Assembly (NCBI RefSeq): GCF_014212175.1
Contig: NZ_JACJVR010000111.1
Coordinates: 1-41,611, forward strand
DNA: 41,611 nucleotides
DNA from: Cohnella xylanilytica
GTDB lineage: Bacteria > Bacillota > Bacilli > Paenibacillales > Paenibacillaceae
Direction: 5' to 3'
Made by a program: the position numbers and the translations under genes. Below the pieces are notes generated by a model, which saw nothing but the letters and a program-made list of their open reading frames with translations, searched no databases and was not told the DNA's origin. Below, in pieces: positions 25,234 through 33,558 of this stretch; position 1 is the first letter of the stretch, and the number at the start of each line of letters is the position of its first letter.

Positions 25234-25420
25234 CGTAACGGACATCACAGACCTTATTTCGCGAAAAACGGCCCTTTTGAAAACGTAACGGACACCGCGA
25301 ACCTTAAACGCTTCGGGACATGGTTGAAGTAGAAGGTTTCGACGAAATAGGCGCACCTGTGTCCGTTAAAAATCGAAAAAGGCGAATTTCACGTTCTTAA
25401 CGGCCGCTGTGTCCGTTACG
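25234..25420. repeat. Four copies of a 50-bp repeat, two direct and two inverted
   Basis: CGTAACGGACAYC starts at 25234 and 25284 (period 50). Its reverse complement TGTCCGTTA occurs at 25360 and 25410 (period 50). The outer copies flank about 65 bp, so head-to-head pairs could form a long imperfect hairpin. A 20-base segment of the copy at 25396-25415 recurs with two mismatches at 41501-41520. Confidence 0.8.
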
Positions 25421-25478
25421 ACGGATGAAGCCTCACCCTCCGCATTCATGGCTTAGCGCCAACCCTCTCCGGCTCGAA

Positions 25479-25540
25479 ATAAAATCCCCCTCCACGCAAC
25501 GAAGCCGAATAAATCTCGGCCTGGCTGTCTGGAGGGGGAT
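25479..25540 (-). terminator. Terminator of the gdpP-rplI-dnaB operon
   Basis: On the minus strand ATCCCCCTCCA (25530-25540) pairs perfectly with TGGAGGGGGAT (25484-25494); an inner GCCGA/TCGGC stem fills the loop; TTTATTT follows. Confidence 0.82.
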
Positions 25541-25608
25541 CCGGATTTGCCGCTGGATTCCTTGAAGTCCTGAATTCCTTGAACTGTCTTAGGATACGAA
25601 TAATAGCA

Positions 25609-26970
25609 TCAAGCGCTCTCCTCATGCGTGCGGTCGAGGCTGACGAACTTGTTGAACTGCTTCAGGAAGACGAGCTCCACCGTGCCGACCGGACCGTTCC
25701 GCTGCTTGGCGATGATGATCTCGATGATGTTCTTCTTCTCCGTCTCCTGGTTGTAGTAATCGTCCCGATACAGGAACGCGACGATGTCGGCGTCCTGCTC
25801 GATCGAGCCCGATTCCCGCAAGTCGGACATCATCGGCCGCTTGTCCTGCCGTTGCTCGACGCCCCGCGACAGCTGCGACAGGGCGATGACCGGAACCTCG
25901 AGCTCCCGCGCGATCTGCTTCAGCGTACGCGAGATCTCGGAGACCTCCTGTTGCCGGTTCTCGCCGGCCTTGCCCCGGCCTTGGATGAGCTGCAGGTAGT
26001 CGATGAGGATCATTCCGAGCCCCTTCTCCTTCTTCAGCCTCCGGCACTTGGCCCGGATGTCCGCGACCGTGATGCCCGGCGTATCGTCGATGTACACCTC
26101 GGCCTCGGACAAGGCGCCGATCGCCATCGTCAGCTTCTCCCAGTCGTCGCCTTCGAGATAACCGGTCCGCATTCGCCCCGCGTCCACGTTGGACTCCGCG
26201 CACACCATCCGCTGCACGAGCTGGGCGGCCGACATCTCGAGACTGAAGATGGCGACCGTCTCGCCGGCGCGCACCGCGACGTTCTGCGCGATATTCAGGG
26301 CGAACGCGGTCTTCCCGACGGAAGGACGCGCCGCCACGATGATGAGGTCGCTTCGCTGGAAGCCGGCCGTCATCTTGTCCAGGTCGCGGAACCCGGACGG
26401 GATGCCCGTCGTTCCGCCCTTGTGGTTGTAGAGGAACTCGACGCGGTCGAACACTTCCATCAGAACGTCGCGAATGCTGATGAAGCCGGACGTGGAGCGC
26501 CGGTTCGAGATCTCCATGATGCGCTGCTCGGCGTCGTTGATGAGGGAGCCGACGTCTTCCTCGGCGGCGAAGCCGTTCGAGACGATCTGCGTCGCCGTCC
26601 GGATAAGCCGCCGGATCATCGACTTCTCTTCGACGATCTGCGCGTAATACTCGACGTTCGCGGCCGTAGGCACCGCATTGGCCAGCTTCGCCAGATAGGT
26701 GACCCCGCCGATCTCCTCCAGCTGGCTCTTGTCTTGCAGGCGGGCGGTCAGCGTGACGAGATCGAGCGGCTGGTTGTCGTCGTTCAGATCCGTCATCGCT
26801 TCGAAAATTCTCTGGTGGGCTACGCTGTAGAAATCCTCCGCCCGAATCCGCTCCATCGCCGTGATCAGCGCTTCGGTCTCGAGCAGAATCGCGCCGAGCA
26901 CGGCCTGCTCCGCCTCCAGGTTCTGGGGCGGAATGCGGCCTTCGAGAATCGGTTCCACGCTTGCGTTCAT
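25609..26970 (-). CDS. dnaB: Replicative DNA helicase DnaB
   Basis: Hexameric 5'-3' helicase at the replication fork (called DnaC in B. subtilis), 453 aa, full length. The N-terminal domain PPQNLEAEQAVLGAILLE contacts primase; the RecA-like core has Walker A ARPSVGKTAF, Walker B MILIDYLQLI, and H4 segment ISRTLKQIARELEVPVIALSQ. GGAGG lies 9 nt before ATG 26970, and the gene begins 4 nt after the rplI stop. Last gene of the operon before a strong terminator. Confidence 0.97.
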   Translation of the reverse strand: MNASVEPILEGRIPPQNLEAEQAVLGAILLETEALITAMERIRAEDFYSVAHQRIFEAMTDLNDDNQPLDLVTLTARLQDKSQLEEIGGVTYLAKLANAVPTAANVEYYAQIVEEKSMIRRLIRTATQIVSNGFAAEEDVGSLINDAEQRIMEISNRRSTSGFISIRDVLMEVFDRVEFLYNHKGGTTGIPSGFRDLDKMTAGFQRSDLIIVAARPSVGKTAFALNIAQNVAVRAGETVAIFSLEMSAAQLVQRMVCAESNVDAGRMRTGYLEGDDWEKLTMAIGALSEAEVYIDDTPGITVADIRAKCRRLKKEKGLGMILIDYLQLIQGRGKAGENRQQEVSEISRTLKQIARELEVPVIALSQLSRGVEQRQDKRPMMSDLRESGSIEQDADIVAFLYRDDYYNQETEKKNIIEIIIAKQRNGPVGTVELVFLKQFNKFVSLDRTHEESA

Positions 26971-26974
26971 GAGG

Positions 26975-27418
26975 TCATTCCTCCACGACTTGCACGTTCA
27001 GCGTGCCTTTCACGTCGGGGTACAATTTGAGCGGCACCTTCGTCACGCCGAGCGTCCGGATCGGATCGTCGAGCTCGATCTTGCGCTTGTCGATCGTGAT
27101 CTTCTGCTTCTCCAGCGCTTCGGCGATCTGCTTGCTCGTGATCGCGCCGAACAGCCGTCCGCCTTCCCCGGCCTTCGCCTTGATGACGACCGTCATCTCG
27201 GAGAGCTTCGCCGCGAGAGCCTGCGCTTCTTCCTTCTCCCGCTCCTTCTTCTTCTGAACGGACGCGTTGATCTGGTCGAGCGTCTTCTTGGCGCCTTCGG
27301 TCGCGATCTGGACGTAACCCTTCGGCAGCAGGAAGTTGCGCGCGTAGCCTTCCGACACTTCCTTCACTTCGCCTTTCTTGCCTTGGCCCTTCACGTCTTG
27401 CAGGAAAATGACTTTCAT
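26975..27418 (-). CDS. rplI: 50S ribosomal protein L9
   Basis: 147 aa, full length. The N-terminal L9 signature MKVIFLQDVKGQGKKGEVKE with GYARNFLLPKGYV binds 23S rRNA. A long connecting helix rich in Lys/Glu (about 40-75) joins it to the C-terminal domain. ATG 27418 overlaps the gdpP stop by 4 nt (ATGA), so translation is coupled. The gdpP-rplI-dnaB order is conserved in Firmicutes. Confidence 0.98.
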   Translation of the reverse strand: MKVIFLQDVKGQGKKGEVKEVSEGYARNFLLPKGYVQIATEGAKKTLDQINASVQKKKEREKEEAQALAAKLSEMTVVIKAKAGEGGRLFGAITSKQIAEALEKQKITIDKRKIELDDPIRTLGVTKVPLKLYPDVKGTLNVQVVEE

Positions 27419-29385
27419 TCCGGAATCCCCTCTTCCCCTTCGAATTCTTTAAGCACTTGCTTCAGCTTGGCGGCCACTTCCTGAACGGTGCAGCCCTGCA
27501 TCTGGGCGGCGGCGTTCGTCAGATGGCCGCCTCCTCCCATGCGTTCCATGACGACTTGCACGTTGATCTGGCCGAGCGAGCGGGCGCTGATGCCGACCAG
27601 TCCGTCCGGGCGCAGCCCGATGACGAACGAAGCGCGGATCCCCGTCATGTTGAGCAAAGTGTCGGCCGCCTGCGCGATGAGCAGCTGGGGCACCGCCTTG
27701 CCCGTATCGGCGACCGCGATCGCGATGTGCTCGCGATAGGTCTCCGCATGCTGGATAATCTCCGCCTTCTTGATGTATTCCTCGAGGTCCTCCTTCAGCA
27801 TCCGCTGGATGAGCGTCGGATCGGCGCCGTTGCGGCGCAGGAACGAAGCCGCCTCGAACGTCCGCGAGCCCGTGCGCATCGAGAAGCTCTTCGTGTCGAC
27901 CGTAATGCCCGCCAGCAGCGCCGTCGCCTCCCGCACCTCCAGGACGACCCGCTCGTGGATATACTGGAGCAGCTCCGTCACCAGCTCGCACGTCGAGGAC
28001 GCGTAAGGCTCCATGTAGACGAGCACCGCGTCGTCGATGAATTCCTCGCTGCGGCGATGGTGGTCGATGACGACGACCCGGTCCGTCTGCTGGAGCAGCC
28101 TCGGCTCCGCCACCATCGAAGCCCGGTGCGTGTCGACGACGACGGCGAGCGACCTCTTGTTCGTGATAGCGAGCCCCTGCTCCGGGGTGATGAACCGCTT
28201 GGCCAGCTTCTCGTCCTCCCGGATCATCTCCATCATCCGCTGGATGGCCGGGTTGACCCCCTCCAGCACGACGAACGCTTCCTTGCCGAACTGGCATGCC
28301 GCCTTCACCACCCCGATCGCGGCTCCAACGGAGTCCATGTCCGGCATCTTGTGCCCCATGATGACGATGTTCTCGCTCTCCTTCATCAGGTCGCGAAGGG
28401 CGTGCGAGATGACCCGGGCCCGGACTCTCGTCCGCTTCTCGACGGCGTTGCTCTTGCCGCCGTAGAAGCTCTGGCGCTGGCCGAACTTCACGACGGCCTG
28501 GTCGCCGCCGCGGCCGAGCGCGATGTCGAGGCTGCCCTGCGCCAGGTGGCCCAGCTCGACGATGTCGTCCGTGCCCGAAGCGAAGCCGATGGAGAGCGTC
28601 ATCGGCAGCTTCAGGTTCATCGTGATCTCGCGCACGTCGTCAAGCAGATCGAACCGGGTCTGCTCCAGCTGGCGGAGAGCGAACTGGTTGGCGACGATCA
28701 TGTACTTGTCCGAGGAGAGCCTCCGGAGGAACAGGCCGTATTTCTGCGCCCATTCGTTGATCTCCGCCGTCACCTTCGACAGCATGAGCGCGCGCTGCTG
28801 CTCGTCCATGCCTTGGGCCACCTCTTCGAGGTTGTCCATCATGACGATCCCGAGCGCCAGCTTCTCGTCCTCGTACCGCTTGGACAGCGTCCAGCTGTCC
28901 GTGATGTCGGTGACGTACAGCATCCTCTCCTGCTGCCGGTAGAGCAGCTCGTAGACGCGCCCGTTCAAGGTCGTCTCGGCTTTGTTCGCTTCCTTGTCCT
29001 TCGTCTGGACCTGCTGCGCCGGGAACAGCTCCGTCAGCGGGACGCCGACGACCGACGAACGCCCCGTGATCGAAGAGATGTACGCGTTATGCCATTGGAC
29101 TTCCTTCTCTTCGTTATAGAGGATGATGCCGAACGGCAGCGTGCCGATCACGTCGTTGCCCACGCCCTTGATGCGGTGGGAGAGGGTCAGCACGTAATCG
29201 TTCAATTCCTTGCGGAAGGCGCGTTCCGCGAGCATCGCGTAGACGCCCACCGCTCCGCCGAGCGCCAGCCCGACGAGTCCCAGCACCCACTGGTACCAAG
29301 CGAGGGCGATCGTAAGCAGCAAGATCAGCACCAGTGCCCATACGTTGTGCATGCCGTGCCATCGCTGAACGAGAAACTTGGGCAT
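27415..29385 (-). CDS. gdpP: GdpP (YybT) c-di-AMP phosphodiesterase
   Basis: Membrane-bound enzyme that hydrolyses c-di-AMP to pApA, setting the pool that governs K+ and osmolyte uptake and wall stress. 656 aa: two TM helices (about 14-52), a PAS-like domain (about 75-150), a degenerate GGDEF domain (about 170-300) and a DHH/DHHA1 module (about 340-650). Metal-binding motifs are visible as GHKMPDMDSVG, VVVDTHR and the DHH of VVIDHHRR. DHHA1 ends in GGGGHLTNAAAQ. GGAG lies 6 nt before ATG 29385. Relevant neighbours in this window are a c-di-AMP riboswitch at 41.3 kb and RCK_C and CBS proteins. Confidence 0.97.
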   Translation of the reverse strand: MPKFLVQRWHGMHNVWALVLILLLTIALAWYQWVLGLVGLALGGAVGVYAMLAERAFRKELNDYVLTLSHRIKGVGNDVIGTLPFGIILYNEEKEVQWHNAYISSITGRSSVVGVPLTELFPAQQVQTKDKEANKAETTLNGRVYELLYRQQERMLYVTDITDSWTLSKRYEDEKLALGIVMMDNLEEVAQGMDEQQRALMLSKVTAEINEWAQKYGLFLRRLSSDKYMIVANQFALRQLEQTRFDLLDDVREITMNLKLPMTLSIGFASGTDDIVELGHLAQGSLDIALGRGGDQAVVKFGQRQSFYGGKSNAVEKRTRVRARVISHALRDLMKESENIVIMGHKMPDMDSVGAAIGVVKAACQFGKEAFVVLEGVNPAIQRMMEMIREDEKLAKRFITPEQGLAITNKRSLAVVVDTHRASMVAEPRLLQQTDRVVVIDHHRRSEEFIDDAVLVYMEPYASSTCELVTELLQYIHERVVLEVREATALLAGITVDTKSFSMRTGSRTFEAASFLRRNGADPTLIQRMLKEDLEEYIKKAEIIQHAETYREHIAIAVADTGKAVPQLLIAQAADTLLNMTGIRASFVIGLRPDGLVGISARSLGQINVQVVMERMGGGGHLTNAAAQMQGCTVQEVAAKLKQVLKEFEGEEGIPE

Positions 29386-29460
29386 CTAAAGCTCCGCTCC
29401 CTTGTATGGACCGCCTCGCGCCCGGCGCGCCGCCGGCGGTCCCGTTGTTACTGTAACGCT

Positions 29461-30372
29461 CTATTGCTTGGTGAAGTATCTGCGCAGGGGAAAAGCCGTA
29501 TCGATCAATCCGACCAGGTAGAACGGATGGAACAGCAGAATGACGATCGCGATCAGGAAGGGAGCGGCTCTCGGCCACTTCTTCATGTCCGCGAGATAGT
29601 AAAAGAAAGCGATCGCCTGCACGATGAAGGCGAACTGGAGAACCGGGACGGCGTTGGCCGCGACCGTGCCCCAGAACCCGTTGTTGTCCGGCGAGATGGC
29701 GTAGCTGAGGATCAGGGCGATCAAGTAATAGAGTACGAGACTGCGCGGCAGCATCCAATTCTTCATCGGAGGCATCGCGGGCACCACGATTCCCATCGTT
29801 CCGAGCGCTCGCCGGGACAAGGCATGAGTCACGACGGCCAGCAGGAACGAAGACAGGAGCAGCAGCGAAGGAAGCATCTTCACGAACGCGTCGCCAATCG
29901 ACACGGCCGCGTCGCTCGCCCAATTGGCCGGAAGCAGGGTACCGGACGTCTGCAGCTGCTTAAGCGCTTCTTCGATCATGCCGGACAATTCCGCGGACAG
30001 GTCGATATCGTACTGGATCGAGAAAATCGTCAACTGCACGAGGAACTGCGCCAGCAGAACGATCGTGGCTACGGTGACGACGGTTCGGGCGGATAGGCGC
30101 CTCTTGTACATATGACCCATGATCGCGGACGGGATCAGGAAGAAGAACCCGAACGTCAGCGGGATGAGCGAATACGATCCCAGCAACGCGAAAGAGGCTA
30201 ACCCGATGCACGCCGCGTGCACCAGGAACGGAATCGGCTTCAGCATCGTGTACAGGACGACCAAGGGCACCATGAGCAGGAACAAGGTTACGACGATGAG
30301 CTTCGTTGGGATGCTGAGCAGCAGAAGCAGCGCCGCGGCGCTCCATGCCACGGACTTCCAGCCGATCTTCAA
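29461..30372 (-). CDS. YybS-like DUF2232 membrane protein
   Basis: About 303 aa polytopic protein with seven or eight hydrophobic helices, for example LLLLLSIPTKLIVVTLFLLMVPLVV cut into two, and a C-terminal FLIAIVILLFHPFYLVGLID. Matches the YybS/DUF2232 family by topology and by its conserved place just before gdpP. DUF2232 proteins resemble energy-coupling-type membrane components, and no substrate is known. I start at TTG 30372, with GAGGTG 6 nt upstream. A GTG at 30381 overlaps the previous stop (GTGA) but lies on top of that ribosome-binding site. Followed after 75 nt by gdpP. Confidence 0.88.
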   Translation of the reverse strand: MKIGWKSVAWSAAALLLLLSIPTKLIVVTLFLLMVPLVVLYTMLKPIPFLVHAACIGLASFALLGSYSLIPLTFGFFFLIPSAIMGHMYKRRLSARTVVTVATIVLLAQFLVQLTIFSIQYDIDLSAELSGMIEEALKQLQTSGTLLPANWASDAAVSIGDAFVKMLPSLLLLSSFLLAVVTHALSRRALGTMGIVVPAMPPMKNWMLPRSLVLYYLIALILSYAISPDNNGFWGTVAANAVPVLQFAFIVQAIAFFYYLADMKKWPRAAPFLIAIVILLFHPFYLVGLIDTAFPLRRYFTKQ

Positions 30373-30377
30373 AGGGG

Positions 30378-30680
30378 TCACCTCTTGCGGATATGTTCTT
30401 CTAACGCTGACAGATCTCGGTATTGATCCTCCAGCTGATGTCCTTCTTGCTTCAGCTTGGCGAGCTTATCGGCCAAGGCGTCGTCCAGGTCCCGGTACGA
30501 GACGCCGAGACGCCGTCCCAGAATGTAGACCCCGGCGACCAGACCGGCCAAGGCGTCCGTGATCCGGACCGCGCTGCCGTCCCACATCGCCTTGAACAAA
30601 CGGGATACTTGATCGACCACTTCGGTCTTCAGCCACTCGATCATTCTCGCCCGAGTGGCGACATCCATATCTCGTTCCAT
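30378..30680 (-). CDS. MazG-like small protein
   Basis: 100 aa cytosolic helical protein: WLKTEVVDQVSRLFKAMWDG, then LAGLVAGVYILGRRLGVSYRDLDDALADKL and a Glu/Lys/Gln-rich coiled C-terminus. This fits the short MazG-like family found before yybS in bacilli. The all-alpha NTP-pyrophosphohydrolase ExxE-12-ExxD metal motif is not clearly present, so enzymatic activity is doubtful. I start at MERDMD (30680), GAGGTGG with 8 nt spacing; an in-frame ATG at 30740 has no ribosome-binding site. First gene of the yybS-gdpP-rplI-dnaB operon. Confidence 0.72.
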   Translation of the reverse strand: MERDMDVATRARMIEWLKTEVVDQVSRLFKAMWDGSAVRITDALAGLVAGVYILGRRLGVSYRDLDDALADKLAKLKQEGHQLEDQYRDLSALEEHIRKR

Positions 30681-30825
30681 CGCTTGACCACCTCCAAGGA
30701 AGATACGGCCTCCGGCGACCGGAAGCCCGATGGAGATCATTCAGCCGGATGAACGTTCTGGATGCTGGCGAACCCTGAATGATCAAGCTCATCCTCGCGC
30801 GTCTGCCCAGAAAGCTGCAATCTTC

Positions 30826-30834
30826 ATTATATCA
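30826..30834 (-). promoter_or_regulatory. Extended -10 promoter of the yybS-gdpP-rplI-dnaB operon
   Basis: On the minus strand TGaTATAAT (30826-30834), a perfect -10 with TG extension. The best -35 candidate (TTGCGG) is 19 nt away. The leader to the first gene is about 140 nt with no recognised element. Confidence 0.65.
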
Positions 30835-30904
30835 CATAAACTCCTGGAGTCCGCAATGCGCAAATCCTTGCTGTTCCGGCGAATCGACCCTCTTCCTGGG
30901 ATCA

Positions 30905-30933
30905 GAAAAGGCTTTGCCGCCCGGGCAAAGCCT
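30905..30933 (-). terminator. Terminator of the amidohydrolase gene
   Basis: On the minus strand AGGCTTTGCC (30924-30933) pairs with GGCAAAGCCT (30909-30918) followed by TTTTCTG, starting about 10 nt past the stop codon. Confidence 0.88.
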
Positions 30934-30943
30934 CCGTCGTCTC

Positions 30944-32953
30944 TCAGTTCCTCTCCGCTCTCCACCCTTCCTCACCGCGGGACAGCGTCCAGCCGAACGA
31001 GCGCAGCGTCCCGATCGGCATATAGCCGCGGCTGCCGATGGACAGCAGCTCGGCCCCGCCGCCATCCCACTCGAGCCGATAGCCCCGCTCCAGCAGAAGC
31101 TCGCCGGGCTCGGGCTCTTCGATCCGGGCCTCCGCGGCCGCCTCCGCCCCGAGCGTGCCTCCCCCGCCGACGGCCAGCTTGAACGCGCGGTCCTCCCGGC
31201 TCCACCGCAGCGAGTAGCCCTGGAGCTTCAGCACCTCCGCGTCGACGTAGTCCTCCCCGCGGTAGCTTACGACCGGCACTTGCCGGCCGCCGCCGATCGC
31301 GAGATTCCCCGAGCGCACGCGATAGCGGACGAACTCGCTGCGGATCGGTTGCCCGGCGCGAACGTCCTTGTGCAGCCCCTTCTCGTCCAGCGCCACCTGC
31401 CCGTTCACCAGGACGTACTTGATGCCGGCCGATGTCAGGCTCGGCTTCTCGACCGTCGAACGGTCGCTGATCTCGCCCGGGTCGAAGACGACGATGTCGG
31501 CGTCCATCCCGCGGGAGATCCGCCCCTTCTTCCGCAGCGCGGGAGCCTGCTTCTCCAGCCGCCTGGCCGGCATGAGCGTCATCTTGTCGATAGCCTCCAT
31601 GAGAGAGAGGACTTTATGCTCCCTGACGTACAGGCCGATCGTGCGGGCGAACGTTCCCGAAGCCCGGGGGTGGTTGTTGTAGCCGGGCTCGAGAATGGCG
31701 TCGCTGCCGATCATCACGAACGGCGACCGCAGCGACTCCCGGATGTCTTCCTCCGGGATGGCGTAGGCGACCGCCAGCTTGCCCTCCTTCTTGTACTTCT
31801 TGTACGTCTTCTCCGTCAGACGCTCCGAGGTGCCCGCGATCTGCAGGTCCTTGTACGTGATCCGGAAGCGCTTCTGCCAACCCTCGTCGAATCTCGCCGA
31901 ATCGAGGTACGTCCCCCAATAATCGTAGGGATAGGTGCAGGCGGTCATGTCCAGCCCTTGGTCCCGGGCTTCCTCCAGCATCTTCAGCGATCGCAGCATC
32001 GAGAAGGTGCCGCCCGTGCTGTTGATATGGTCGACGTGCACCGAAGCCCCGGTCCGCTCGGCATAGCCGATCAGCTCGCGGATCGCGTCGAGGTTTGTGC
32101 CGGGCTCCTCCATGTCCGAATAGCGGGCGTGAAAATAGACCGGAACGTTGTACCTCTGGGCTACTCTCATGAGAGGCACGATCTCGGGCGCCTGGATGCC
32201 CGGCACGTACTCCAGGCTGAACGAGATGCCGAGCGCCCCTTGATTGAGCGCTTGCTCGGCTTGGGCCGTCAGCTCCGCGATCTGCTCCGGCGACGCGGAA
32301 TCGTAGCGGCTGAGGGCGAATTTATTGCGGGCCTGGGTGTAGAAGAAGGAGGCGCCGAAATGCAGCGGGGTCCGGTTGCGGGCGTAATACGAGTACCACT
32401 TGCCGGGCGATGCGGTTCCGCCGTGCATGGCGATGTTGCTCGTCACCCCGTCGGCGAGCTTGTTCCAGACGCCCACCGGATTCGGGTCGTACGACAGGTT
32501 GTCGATGAAGCCCGGAGACACGACGAGTCCCTTCGCGTCGATGACCCGCTCTCCCGCGATCGGCCGATCGGTCACGAGCGCGATCCGGCCGTCCTCGACG
32601 GCGACGTTCAGGCCTTCCCGGTCCAGCTTCGTCTCCGGATTGATCACCCGGCCTCCCCGAATGACGATGTCGTATACCCTCCTCGACTCCTCCGGGGTCG
32701 GACGGTCGATCCCTGCGGCATCCGCCGCGGCGTCCGCGGGCGCAACGGCCGCAGCCCCCTTCGCCGGAGCGGAGGGGGCTGAAGCCGGGCGGCGGAGAAG
32801 CGGCGAATGGCCGATCCCCGATGCGCCGGCGACGATTAGGATTAGTGCAAGGGTATATCCGATCATCTTCTTGATTCGCTTGCGATCGTCGTTCCGACTG
32901 TCGTTGCGGTTGTCGTTCCGAATGTCCATGCGGTCGTTCCGAGTCTTCTTCAC
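30944..32953 (-). CDS. D-aminoacylase-like amidohydrolase with signal anchor and C-terminal stalk-like domains
   Basis: About 669 aa. An Arg/Asn/Asp-rich cytosolic N-terminus (repeated RND) and a TM/signal segment (MIGYTLALILIVAGASGIG) precede an amidohydrolase domain (about 110-560). IRGGRVINPETKLDREGLNV and VIDAKGLVVSPGFID are typical of the N-acyl-D-amino-acid deacylase group. Where most members have the metal-binding HxH after PGFID, this one reads NLSYDP; later His residues (YFHARYS, VHVDHINS) and the terminal DIVVFDP motif remain. Substrate is unknown and the active site is unusual. Residues after about 560 look like two short copper-amine-oxidase-N or stalk-like modules (VPVVSYRGEDYVDAEVLKLQ). 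I chose GTG 32953, GGAGG 11 nt upstream; an ATG at 33004 has no ribosome-binding site. Confidence 0.78.
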   Translation of the reverse strand: MKKTRNDRMDIRNDNRNDSRNDDRKRIKKMIGYTLALILIVAGASGIGHSPLLRRPASAPSAPAKGAAAVAPADAAADAAGIDRPTPEESRRVYDIVIRGGRVINPETKLDREGLNVAVEDGRIALVTDRPIAGERVIDAKGLVVSPGFIDNLSYDPNPVGVWNKLADGVTSNIAMHGGTASPGKWYSYYARNRTPLHFGASFFYTQARNKFALSRYDSASPEQIAELTAQAEQALNQGALGISFSLEYVPGIQAPEIVPLMRVAQRYNVPVYFHARYSDMEEPGTNLDAIRELIGYAERTGASVHVDHINSTGGTFSMLRSLKMLEEARDQGLDMTACTYPYDYWGTYLDSARFDEGWQKRFRITYKDLQIAGTSERLTEKTYKKYKKEGKLAVAYAIPEEDIRESLRSPFVMIGSDAILEPGYNNHPRASGTFARTIGLYVREHKVLSLMEAIDKMTLMPARRLEKQAPALRKKGRISRGMDADIVVFDPGEISDRSTVEKPSLTSAGIKYVLVNGQVALDEKGLHKDVRAGQPIRSEFVRYRVRSGNLAIGGGRQVPVVSYRGEDYVDAEVLKLQGYSLRWSREDRAFKLAVGGGGTLGAEAAAEARIEEPEPGELLLERGYRLEWDGGGAELLSIGSRGYMPIGTLRSFGWTLSRGEEGWRAERN

Positions 32954-33014
32954 GCCTCGCCTAGCCTCCGCTTCGGTCCGCCGCGGACGGCAGACTTCCA
33001 TCATTTGCTAGGTA

Positions 33015-33455
33015 TCAGGCTTCCCTGCGGACGGGCTTCTCATCCATCGCGGGCGGCAGCAGCAGCCGTTCGCAATAATCGATAATATCGCTGCGGCGGA
33101 CGATGCCGATGAAGCTGCCCATGTCGTCGATGACGGGAACGAAATTCTGCGTCTTGGCCAGCGAGATCAGATCCTCCATGTTGGCTTCGATCTGAACGGG
33201 CCGGATGTTCACGCGAAGCGGAACCTCCGACAGCAGAACCCGATGGGCGTTCTCGAAGCCGACGTCCGGACGGCTCTTCATGAACCAGAGCAGGTCCCCT
33301 TCGGTCACGGTCCCGATATACTTCCCGTCGTCGCTAAGGACGGGAACCGCGGTGTACCGATGCCGCTCCATTCTCTCCAGCGTCTGGCGCAGGGTCGCGC
33401 TCTCGGGCAGACAGACAACCTCCTGCTTCGGCAGAAGGAAAAAAGCGATGTTCAT
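33015..33455 (-). CDS. Tandem CBS-domain protein
   Basis: 146 aa, two CBS motifs forming one Bateman module: RQTLERMERHRYTAVPVLSD with IGTVTEGDLLW, then EDLISLAKTQNFVPVIDDMG with IGIVRRSDII. No enzyme domain is attached, so it is likely a nucleotide-sensing partner protein. Small stand-alone CBS proteins in Firmicutes (for example CbpB/DarB) bind c-di-AMP or AMP; which ligand applies here is unknown. The start is MNIAFFLLPKQEV (33455) after GGAGGAGAGG. Located 61 nt upstream of the amidohydrolase, possibly co-transcribed. Confidence 0.85.
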   Translation of the reverse strand: MNIAFFLLPKQEVVCLPESATLRQTLERMERHRYTAVPVLSDDGKYIGTVTEGDLLWFMKSRPDVGFENAHRVLLSEVPLRVNIRPVQIEANMEDLISLAKTQNFVPVIDDMGSFIGIVRRSDIIDYCERLLLPPAMDEKPVRREA

Positions 33456-33558
33456 CTTTTCCTCTCCTCCGTCATTCAACGGTGTGGCTGCATGCGTTAG
33501 TCCGCCTTCATTATACCATGGCCTCTTCCCGAATCACCACGCCGCGAAGCGCCGATGC

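Noticed and set aside
24931..25356. Open frames of about 100-130 codons on both strands in the purA-dnaB gap
   Set aside because: They run through the 50-bp repeats and the PurBox region, lack ribosome-binding sites and have atypical composition.
27457..30096. Very long open frame antisense to gdpP and yybS
   Set aside because: Complement of well-supported genes. It is Arg/His/Asp-rich with no family motif or ribosome-binding site. GC-rich coding DNA commonly leaves the opposite strand open.
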